A stretch of 64,000 bases of DNA from Litoditis marina (lineage: Eukaryota; Nematoda; Chromadorea; Rhabditida; Rhabditidae). Under the pieces are notes generated by a model. That model saw nothing but the letters and a program-made list of their open reading frames with translations. It ran no database searches and was not told the DNA's origin. The position numbers were made by a program, and so were the translations under genes. The stretch's first letter is position 1; every line of letters begins with the position of its first letter. Of the stretch, positions 35,266 through 46,400 are shown piece after piece. Where the stretch lies: positions 37,233,336 to 37,297,335 of the forward strand of contig OZ038433.1 in assembly GCA_964036275.1 (NCBI GenBank), given 5' to 3'.

Positions 35266-36678
35266 AATAAAGGCAAGAATTTGCTCCTACCAACTATCAC
35301 CATTTTACCTATCAATCTCGACCCTTCGAGAGCAGTGGGCCCCCTGAAATAAGGGGGGAAGCTACTCGAATATAGCCGGCCCTCTGAAATAATGAGGGAG
35401 TTGTATTCCCTACCTAGTGGCAGTAGGTACTAACGCGTACAAGGTCCCCATAACGGGACGAGCATGTACAGAGGTTATGGTAAGCCTTTGAGAGTAGTGG
35501 GCCCCCTGAAATAATGAGGGAAGCTGCATGGAATACAGCCGGCCCTCTGAAATAATGAGGGAGTTGTAATCCTTACCCAGTGGCAGTGGGTACTATTCAT
35601 GCTCGGAGGAGATTGAAAGAGAAAACCAGTGAAAAGTTGAAATGGAACGAAATTCTTACCATTAGCCTAGACATTCTTATATTATCTCAGGACGCCGTTT
35701 CTATGTGTTACATCTTTCTTTCTTATTCTTGTGTTCTCTTTTTCTTACTATCTAACACACTTTATTCTTTTCTCCTTTTTACTGTCAACAAAAGTATCAA
35801 CATGATATTTCAAGTAACTACCGATCTGAGCAAGATCAAATCCTATCGAACAATCCCAGACCAACAGACAATTCTCACACCCCACAGGCAATTCCCAGCA
35901 GATGACAGACATCAACCCACAGGCAAGGTCGAAAGGGGGCGGTGCCTCACACCAAATGTAACCTCCTCTCAAACAACCAGTCACTATCATATCAACGGAT
36001 AACGAGAACGTTGACTGAATTCATGTCGATAATAGCAGCCCACCTGGGGTGCTCACAACAAACCTACCAAGTATGCATGCTTAAATCATGTCGTCTACGA
36101 ATACCAAAATATCTACCGAACCATACTATCGTCAAATATTAGGAACCTGTCATCTACGACCACTCTGAAACTACTACCTCTTATCTGTATACCATTATAC
36201 ATCAAGAAACATGGAAAGGGCAGATGCAGTATCGTGAAACCATGACTCAGGACAACACTCGAGCACAGGGACAGGCACAGGGACAGGCACAGGGACAGGC
36301 ACAAGGACACGCACAGGGACAAGAACAGGGACAACGTCGCATGCCAACATCTGCTCCAATTTGATAATTGTTTTTGTGATCGTTTCTTGTTCCCTGTTGT
36401 CATCTTGTTGAGGCCGGGAGTGTCGCGGGACGCGATCTCTAAGTCTCTCACTCTCTCGCTTGTAGTTTGGTCAGGTCGGCCAGACATGGTCGTCTGATCT
36501 AGGTTAGCTCCGCCCACTTAGTATATAAGGGGCATCCCGGTCATTTGGGCACTCACTCACATCTTCTCTCTCTCCAGTGTGATGTACATAGAACTAATAA
36601 ATATATAATACCACACTGTGTAAGTCACAAGGCAATCTACCACTGAACCGTCGCCGAGACATGACCGTCGCCGAGACA
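34989..36678 (+). mobile_element. Non-autonomous LTR retroelement
   Basis: 5' LTR 34989-35229 and 3' LTR 36421-36661, 241 bp each, TG...CA ends, with a TATA box (TATATAAGGGG) and AATAAA. The internal part starts TGGTGCATCG, in the usual place for a tRNA primer site, and ends GAGGCCGGGAG, a possible polypurine tract. A 17-bp extra copy of the LTR end (TGACCGTCGCCGAGACA) follows the 3' LTR. The 1.2-kb interior has no protease, RT or integrase. It holds two related blocks with GGGCCCCCTGAAATAA (about 35335 and 35499) and a 12-bp GCACAGGGACAG repeat at 36263-36335. The 5-bp target duplication is AATGT (34984-34988 and 36679-36683). Confidence 0.85.
35580..36002 (+). other. Open frame inside the LTR element, unrecognised
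   Basis: 140-codon frame without a recognisable Gag, protease or RT motif. It begins downstream of the second GGGCCCCCTGAAATAA block. It could be a relic or chance frame. Confidence 0.25.
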
Positions 36679-36684
36679 AATGTT

Positions 36685-39600
36685 CTACTCACGCTCACGT
36701 CGGCCGCGACTATGACGAATCACACCGATACTGCGTCGGAATGGAGAGAACCTCTGAAACGAGGAAAAGATTGGAAACACTTAAAAATCAATTCTGAAGA
36801 AGAAAACTGAACTGGTTTTGTGAGATTCTGAGAATTCAAAAAAGGTGGGAAAGTCTGGTAAAAACAGGCTATGAGGAGCTCAAGAAAACGAATAAAAATT
36901 AGTTTATTAAGAACTTTTTTATTCTACTTGATTACCCCAATAAACGAATGTCCGACCCTTTTCCAGTCTCTATTGTGAAAATTTGACTTCTCCTTACCAG
37001 TTACAACTCAAAAATTAAAGTCACCTGAAAAACGGAAGCGCCGTTATCATTCTGGTCAGGTGATTGAGAGCCACCGCGAGAGCTGGGAACCCGACCATGC
37101 CTGTCCAGATGAAGATTCTCTTAAAAAACTGTGTACATTTACAAAACCGGAGCAAGTTTGTAGAAATAGATAGAAATAGACTAAAACGACCCACACGCAA
37201 GGTATAGCGAGCTAGTTCTACGAACCTGATACCTGCACATTCCGGTTGAATCATTTTCCTCACTTCGAATCACACGTCAAATACCCCTTTATTGACAACA
37301 ACAAATAACCAAACATACCTGATCGTCTTCCCGAGCTATGTCTCTGAAAATAGGCTGGAGTTGACTCGTCATCAGAGTCTGACACCTCCGATTCCGAGTC
37401 AGGTGCCCTAAAACAAAGTATATGTATAAAAAATAACCGGGTCCCTTTTGGCTAACAATGGTGAACATTTATCTACTTTGCATTCAAAATATTCTACGAA
37501 TCAAAAGCGAATAACAGATGCCTTTTTGTAGAATAGTACCAGGTACCACCCTTCTGGTGTGACTATTGAAATAATGCATCTTACCTTACCTTACTGGTGT
37601 GAAGTGTAGTATCAAAATGCGCTAACTTCTAGCATACCTGGGAGGCTGTGAAGATACTAGTGCACTACGTAGAGGTTGAGCAGAGGCGGACGGGGCGAGA
37701 CGAAGTGAGCCAAAGTTATTGATCCTGAAAAGAAAAGGAAGGAATTGTAACCAGAGGAATATTGAAACTGCTGCAGATGGGAGGGGTCAAACCACTATGA
37801 GGGGGTGAAAGTAAGTGGGAGAGGCGGAGAGGGATACCCCAGGATTGCACCAATCAATAAAAATTAAAGTTATCATTTTGCACTAGTCACCCAAAAACCC
37901 AAAAAGAAGATCGGAAACAACAGGTCTACGGTGTGCGAATCAGAACTAGGAATTCGACCGCGTAGAACTAATGACAAAGTAATCACTTCGCAAATATAAA
38001 CACATAAAATACTATATTCACTTACTCATCATCGATTATAACCACTTCAGGATCGTCCGAGAAACGACATTTGCGACTGGCGCGCGCCAACATACTTTGA
38101 ACCGAACTTGGGCCATCCACATCGGACTAAATGAAGTAATGAAGGGAAACCAACGTAAAATGGAATGAATGCAACACGTCAACGAATGAAGACATGCATG
38201 AACTGGCCAACAGTTAACAACAGATTTCAATAACCGCCTCCCAGAAACATCAGACATCACATAACACAGAACACAACGCAGAAACAAGAATACACCACTA
38301 AGGTCCGACTATTCGACAAACAGTACTCCGTTTCTAGATTGGAAAACGTGGAAATTGATGATTTTGCATCAAAATAGACAAATCATCTCATTTCCATCTC
38401 GGAGATGTGACAGTTTTCCATAAAAAGGATTTTGAATATTCAAAGTTCCTACTTCATCTGCAGTCTCGTCAGCCTCAATGACCGAGTTGGTGCGGGATCC
38501 CCCACCAGTTGACACACTGCTTGTCGCACTTTGCTCATGTTTATCCACGACCTACAAAGAAATGACTAAATTTCTTACTTTTTACAACATAAAACTGAGT
38601 AAGTTAGTATGAAAACAACACAAATAAATTGGTACGGATAGCGTACAATAAGAATGAGAAATGTAAATGTTCTGACAAAACTCGGACTGTTTCTTTTTAG
38701 AATCAAATTGTAATTTAAATGACCTAGCCTACCCATAACCACTTACATTCTGGAGTGCGATATTCTTGGTGACAGACCGAACCACAGCTCGACAGGACGG
38801 ACACTTGTTTCGTTCTTCTAACCAGGAGAAAATACAAGATGAGCAGAAAGAATGTCCGCAGTTCAATACAGATGCCTGAAAAGAATCATGCAAATCGACT
38901 ACTTCTCCACATGAAAAACAATTTAGTTTTGATCCAAAACTCCAAAGCAGTAACCCAGCAACCACATCCTGTTATCGGATATTCAAGAAAAAGTCGTTTT
39001 GCTGTAATGGTTCAGTTTTGTTAGAACTTAATCAACCTTACCTTCAAGTAATGAACCAAACACCTACGCACCACCACTCTCTTTCCACTTCTGATATACC
39101 ATTACACATCCAATACAACAAACTAATTGTAGCTCAAACTTCAGGTACTCACCTTAGTAAAGAAATTCATGCAGATCGAGCAAGAAAGTTCGTGATTATT
39201 GGCAGTTGAGTTGGAGAGCGTTGAATCCGGTTGCTTTGAATCATTTCCGTCTACACCCTGTAAACAACAACAAAAATGAACAGATGAACAAATTTGACAA
39301 TTCGATGGTTCATTGCCTTGTTGTGTGCTCTTCTTAACTAAAATTTGGTTCACAAAGAACAACTGGCCATTTCACTTAACTAGCTAGAGCTATATGTCAG
39401 ATCAACTTTACAGTTAAGAATTGTTAAATACATACTGGATCGATAGCAATCCGAAAAGGCTGGTGAGCACCTTATTATCTCGAAGTTTTACATACAATAC
39501 GTGAACGTGTAGATATTGATGTGCACTATGGGCAATAAGACGCGCGTGTGTGTGAAAACACAAAAGTTATAAATACAGGGTAGAAATAGAAAGATGGAGC

Positions 39601-39836
39601 ATGTCCAGGCTATCAGACTAGACGTAGACTAGACGTAGACAAGAGTGATTCTAGGTTACTAACTGCCCCACAGTGATTGAGCACATATTGCGTTATTTAA
39701 TCACGCTATCCATTCTTACTTACATACGAACTGACTGAGTACTATACATACACTTTTTCCCCATACAATGGAAACACACGTTGATAGGAAAAATAATTAC
39801 CTCTCTATAGTCCTCGCGTAAACGAACATCACTCAT
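36685..39836 (-). CDS. RING-finger protein (putative E3 ubiquitin ligase)
   Basis: Nine phase-consistent minus-strand exons: 39836-39801, 39257-39153, 38875-38747, 38551-38453, 38126-38026, 37724-37638, 37407-37319, 37119-37025 and 36753-36685 (TAG), 269 aa. The ATG follows TTTCAGGGAGGA, a likely spliced-leader acceptor. Exons 2 and 3 encode a C3HC4 RING finger: CSIC, then CGHSFCSSC, then CPSC with the usual tryptophan in SWLEERNKCP. Such domains recruit E2 enzymes. The C-terminal half is serine/acid rich (SESEVSDSDDES) and ends in an arginine-rich tail (RRSIGVIRHSRGRRERE). No FHA or other partner domain is seen. Exon 8 uses an unusual acceptor (TTTTTTAAG). The stop codon is 2 bp from the target duplication of the LTR element. 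Confidence 0.82.
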
Positions 39837-40492
39837 TCCTCCCTGAAACCAAGCAAAAGTTATTTCAACACGGAGATAAAATAAGCGCTAAGAAAAAGAA
39901 TGAATAAGGGGTCAAATGAGTAAAAAAAATAATGATCGATCGACGATCTGTGATTATTTTGAATGTGAATTTTCCACTACGCGCGCGCATAAAGCCATCT
40001 GTAAACCGCACATGTTACCATTGAATATAACCTGACCGTTGCTAGTTAAAAAAACAACTTTCACAAATCCGTAAGATGATGTGCCCTGAAAAACTTTCCA
40101 AGCTTTTTCTGATAACTCTGGAAGTCTATTATTTTGGTATCAAGAGTTCGAGTTACAGGACAAGTTTGATGTCTTTCAAGTGTCAAGACGTAGAACAACA
40201 ACATAAAATTTTTGTAAGATGCAAGATTGTGCACTGAGAAGGTCATTCCTCCCACCTTCGTTCAAGTTACAAGTAGTACCTTCGCAGAAACTTTATATTT
40301 CGGCAATAGACAAATTTTTCCGAGATTTCTATTCCGAAACCTACGCGGAACTCTCGAACCGAAACAGATACCAATCAAAAAAGCGAAACTGTGACGATTA
40401 GTATTATAAGAAACATAGAACCAAAGAAAATCCAGGCGCAGACTGGATTTTTCGTGGAGATCTCGGGGTCAGATAGTATTGGAACAGTTTTT
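39837..40492. promoter_or_regulatory. Shared divergent upstream region of RING and DUF288 genes
   Basis: About 650 bp separates two divergent start codons (39836 minus, 40493 plus), so the promoters of both genes must lie or start here. No specific binding site is claimed. Confidence 0.45.
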
Positions 40493-43400
40493 ATGCGCAG
40501 TTCAAGTCGGATAGTTAGTACGTGTGCTCGCTCGTTCTTCATTGTGCCCATGAGGAACTGCTACTTCTTGGTATTCATGATGAGTACGCTCATCATGTTA
40601 TTGTGTCTCGTTATGGTTCATTCGGCTTCTCTTCGGGAAAACCTCGGCACTACCACAAAGAGACCTCTTCCACCAATTAAGTAAGCCAGCTCATGTTTTG
40701 ATTAACATAATTCGTACTAATTCATTGACTCACTGAAAAAGTAGGAATCTCTAAGGAATAGAAACAATGATAACTAAAATTGACAGTGAAACTTTGTGAT
40801 TGATTGATTTTTCGAGAAAAAAGTTATAGTAACATCGGGAAACAACCGAAAGTGAAAGTTTTACTTGTCTACGCGTTCTGTACATGGAAATGTGCTGATT
40901 AAAACTCGGATAGGTGAAATACAAGTTGATTATCTGAGTATCTTTCCAGATACGTACGTCCCGTTGCGCCAGAATCATATAAGAAGTGGATAGTGATTAC
41001 GTCAGTCAATTACCCCACTGAAGATGTAAAGGTGAATAGTGTTGCAAAAAGTGATACTAACTGATTGAACTGATTGAACTGGTCAAAAGGCTGCAGCAGA
41101 CGGTGTCTCAATTTATGATGTGTTCACGTGCTTATGCTATTATTATACGTTATACCGGGATGCCCTTAAAGAAGGACGATTATGTGGACCAATCCCGTTA
41201 CATCGGTCCTTTAAACTGCAATTGAAAAATATATTGCGGTTTAAAGGACTGAAGCGTTGCGATTGGACCACATAATCGTCCTTCTTTAATACTGAGAAAA
41301 GCAAACTCCACTTTTCTTTAGTGGGTTGTGGTATATCAGAGTAATTTATATTGGTAGTGATTTAGCAGTGTCATATGTGTCACATACAGTCATGATAATG
41401 TGCTCATAAAAATATACGATTTCAAAACGTCTTGACCTGGCAGAAACGGTTGCGAGTTCATTCTGGCACCTGACTATAACCAAATTTAGAATAATGGACA
41501 AGTCGAATTTTTAGCGTCTGGCTTCCCTGAAAGGTTGGAAAGTTGTGGTGGTCGGCGACTCGAAAACACCCGCGGACTGGAAGCTGGAGGGAGTTCACTT
41601 CCTGAGTGTCGATGATCAGAAAAGTCTTTGTTAGTTTCTTGAACGGAATGTTGTGCAAAATTGTGGTTCTATTCAACTCCTCACCTCCCTATAAATCCTA
41701 CAAACCATTGGGTACACTTTTCCCAAATTGAGGTCACGTGTTAGATTTAAAAATATTATATTTGTGAACGAGAAAAAACTGCTCTCTCAGTCTGCTCCGA
41801 ATGATTGGTGAACCTAATCGTAAAACAACATCGACAACAAACAGTTTAGAAAATCCCTGCGACTGTCTTTCTTTAAAAAAAATCATAGGTGAAGTTCATT
41901 CGGAGCTTCAAGTATAGTCGTCGCCAACGGAAAGGCGGGAGGGTACTGTATATCTCACTTTTTGCTGTGTACGCACACATGTTCTCGATTCCAAAGCCTG
42001 CCGGTTATGTGCACTAACAGCGCAGTAGTAAGCGCCCTGCTATGAATATTTTGCTCGCAGGTTCGATTCCGGCGAGAGACAGAAATTTATAAATTTGGCA
42101 CCCCCTATAGATTAGAAGGGTAATAGCGTGATTTGTTTAGCAATGTCCCTACCAAAGCAACTTCCACTGAAGACGTATACTAGAAAGAATGTGGGATATC
42201 TGTACGCTATCCAAAAAGGAGCCGAGTGGATATATGATACGGACGATGACAATAAACCATACGGTTAGTTGGAGTGTACATCGTCGAACCTTAGTTCACC
42301 TACTTTATTATACTTTTATCGTACCTTACTGTTTGACACGGGAAGAGAAAACGGCCTTTCATACCCAATTTGTTTTCTCAACCATATTATAGTCTTATTT
42401 TTATGGACTTGTAAACAATGGTGACTGAAAAGTTTGAATGATTACTGTAAGCTGTAAGTGGTTATCAGTGGAGTGGAGTGTTTACATGAGTAGATTAACC
42501 TCAGGTGAAAAATAGCTCGCAGGAGGTTATGTGACGTTGTTTTGCTTTCAGCAAACTAGAAATGAGTTTGAAGAAACATTGATTGTGTTTTCAGGATTGG
42601 GTCTGAAACAGTTTGACTATGGAAAAACCACTGATGGAGTGAGATTCTCAGCAACAGGAGAGAACATTGGGTGAGCAAAACAAAAACTACTCTGTGGAAT
42701 AATTTAACTATTTCTGATTCCTAACTCCTGATCTAACTATTTCTGATTCCTAAATCCTGAAAAAAGCGTAAAAACACGTCATGTTCTGCAAATTCAAAAA
42801 TTGTAGTTCTTGTCCGATTGTTGATCCGAAAAATTGTAGTCCGGCACTTTCCTCTGAGGTACGCTATCTAAAAAAAGGAATATACAGAACTGACTTCGAT
42901 AAGAAACACAGAACTCTTGAGTGAAATTCATTGTTAAGTAATTACCAGAAAGAATTGTTTGCAGTGAAAGACTGTTCAACCCGTATCGCTACTTTGGCAA
43001 CAAGAATATGTGGCCACGCGGATTTCCCCTGGAACACCTCAATGTGAGTAAGACAAAAAGCCGAGTCATCAAAACCCACACATACAAGTAGAGAAGAAGA
43101 AATAGTAACGGAATGATGGCTGGAACAACCTCGCGCTCTTTGTCTGCACGAATCTTGGAGACAATTCCTGATTCACTAAGTCAATTGAATAGTCACGTGA
43201 AGTTAGCATTCTGATGAGGAATCATGCACTTTTTCATTGCACGTTTCTGTTTTGCTGTGACATGCTTTACGCGACTGCAATTTACTAACAGTGTATGCAA
43301 CTTGCCATAGTAGTGTAGTCCAATAGTTTTCATGTCGTGGTCCACCTTACCTTTGCGCAATAGTTTTCTTCCAGAAAATTACTCACATTTCTTCCACTCA

Positions 43401-46400
43401 AGTTATTGATTTTCTAGAATCACACAAATGGGGAAGACAGAATGAAAGTTTGTTCGGATATGCGGGTGGCAGCAGTTCAACAAGGAATTGTACACAAAGA
43501 TCCTGATGTGGATGCTATTTACAGGTATTGGGATTTGGCTATATTTGTTAAACATTCTGAGTTTCCGAGCTTGAGTCACGTATTTTTCACTGAACAGCTA
43601 CTCTTCACTGTCACGTACTTTTTTCAGGGACGTACATTTTTACTAAACTTTTGACTAGACTCCTAACATGACGGAGTTACGCGCTTTGTTGACTTGCGCT
43701 GTCCCGAAATTCACGAATACTATTGTAAGATTACTATTGTAGTAACGTGTTCATAGTCGAACAATGGGAGACGTATTTTTTTATTCCTACATCGTTGCAG
43801 ACTTTTGAAAGCTTCGCCAACAGACGGACTGAATGAGAGCTTTAACAGATTTTCACCGCCCATCACTATGGATAAAAGTGAGCTATAAACTAAACTACCG
43901 ACAGAAGTATTTTCTCACATTTCTGCTGAACAAGACAAACCACAATTGGAAGATTTTGCCCTAACTCCAATTGGGCCTTTACAGACACATACGCGCCTTG
44001 GAACTCCCAGAACACTCTCTTCCACAGAAGGGCTTTCTTCACACTGTTTCTTCCAACCACCGTGGCCTTCAGGTATGTATTGCTGTGAAAGGCGATGAAG
44101 AAGGTTTCATACAGTGTTTTTGAATGAATCAGAGCACATTATTGGATAGTAGATAATCGAACGAACAGTTCAACTACTAAAAGTTGTAATGAGAAACATG
44201 TGACTTTTGTTTTTGTACCTTATTCCGTGTTGACAGAAAAGCTACACATGTCTATTACACCGTACAGGAAGTACTTAAGAGAGTGGGATTTTCAAACTGA
44301 TTGATGTTTGCCATCTGATTCCATTTTCAGAGTCACAGACATCTGGCGCTCGTATTTCTCCCAGAAGTTACTCCATCTGATCGGAGAGAATGTTGCATTC
44401 TATCCCGTGAATGCTATTCAAATAAGAAACGCCCACAACTATCTCAGTGACTTCAAGGAGGAATTGTGAGTAATTCGATGAACCATTCTTGAATGTGTGA
44501 AGATTGTTTTGATCACACAATCGTTAAATTAAACATACGACGACGTTTTAAACTTCCTTTTCGCGGATAATTGGAACTAGACCCCTAAAGGCTAAAAGTC
44601 TAGAACTTGTGTCACTCAGGTTCAATACATGTATTTGCAGAAAAAACCAAAACGAAAATTAGTTGGTTGGTGTGATCAGAATGTTTGTAGATGGTCTCTG
44701 AAACATGTGCCTCTCGTTTTTGTATCATATTCCGTGTGGTCAGAAAAGAGAGTATGTGATCTCTGCTATGTGTGCAGATCAAACTATAACTCAGATTTAA
44801 AGTTCAATTTTGTTGATTTAGGGATGTCTACCTGAAGTCAAAGGAAATGATCGAATTCCTCAATGAGTGGAAGTGTGATAATACAACGGTCCGAGAGTGC
44901 ACAATGTCGTTGGCAAGTGAATTTAGGTAAACACTTTCATCTAGTTGAGTCATTGAAAACCACGTACTGTACTCTTGAACTGTTTCTGTGTTTTCGGGCG
45001 AGTCGCTAAATGTTCGGGCTCATAGCTGCAGCACTCGAGATCATTAGTAGTTCATTGTCGTTTCCTCATTATTGACACTATTTGGCCAGAGAAATACAAC
45101 AATTTGAAAAAAAAACAAAGATTCTAACCGGTAAAACAAATTCCGAATTACGGAAAATATATTCTACGACAAATTTTTCAGAATTCGCGGATTCATTGGA
45201 GAACAAGACGAACATTTCATCGAAACTTGGCTGGAGGATCTGCAACAAATTGGGTAACTTTCAAATCTTGATTTATGAGCAAAGCTACGCGATTGAGGAT
45301 TGTAGTTTGATAAAACGTTTACTGAAAATTTAAATCAAACTATAAAATGTGAACAATATCCAAAAAACCTGGTTTTAATTCTATGACTTTATCTCCAAAA
45401 CAGGCGAAATCTTACAGCTGTGTTCGTGGTTAGATTCCGCTGTCGTTCGGTTAAAATTCGTGGTTACAACGTGTATGAAGATCGAACTACCACTAAGATT
45501 TGTCTTTTCCCATACTTTCCCATGCCACCATTCAGCTACGAGTTTCCACCTCTCGCTGTTGAAAAAGAAACCGAAGCCCTCGAGAACTGTGTGCCAGCCA
45601 ATTTGGAGATCAAAAACGATCTCCCTGTTGAGAAGACAGAACCCGTTCATTCGAGAGCTGTTGCCAAGATAAATGGATTCGAGGAAATCATGAATTGGTG
45701 CAAAACCAGTGATTCTGAAAGTGAGTATTATTTTCTTGTTGTTCTTGTACAGTACACACTTCACAAAGTGTACTGTATGTTGAACTTTTGAACGGAAAAA
45801 CTAATAAAAATTGACCTGAACTGAGCAAGATCAAACCACAAAAGTGTATGAAAAAACGACACGTACAGCTTCTCTAGAATTTGGCGGCAACTCGCCGGCG
45901 ACATGGAGGGGTTGGCAGAGTGTCGCCGGCGGGTCGCCCGCGATTATTTTCAGCTCGTTGATTCTGGATGAGATATATGTGAATCAGATACGCATACTTG
46001 TAGTTTTTAGGTGGGTGACATGTGTTTACATGAACCATGAAGCCATGAATCTCATGTTGTCTATTTCGGGCGACAATAAGTCAATACAACATTTTTACTC
46101 TCTGGTAAATTACCAGTTCCGGTATCTGATTACTATATAGAACGTTCATTGTGAAGGACCTAAAAATAATCGCAGGCGACCCGCCGGCGACACTCTGCCG
46201 ACCCCTCCATGTCGCCGGCGAGTCGCCGCCAAATTCTAGAGTTAGTTTTGCCTTCTCTAGAGTGACTCCGATAGACGAAAACATAATAAATAGTACGTTT
46301 TGGAACATTTACACAGCGAAACTGACCTTGATTTCTTATTGTCATTTCTTGTGTCAGAAAGCTTGTATTCTTAGAACAAGGAGACAATTCTACTCATATA

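Noticed and set aside
36113..36517. 134-codon minus-strand frame with LCLSL repeats
   Set aside because: It is the antisense of the 12-bp GCACAGGGACAG repeat in the LTR element.
45082..45333. Alternative DUF288 exon starting after GGCCAG at 45088
   Set aside because: It is open, but its peptide is not family-like. Splicing from 44926 to 45182 keeps phase and gives the more plausible IRGFIGEQDEHFIETWL.
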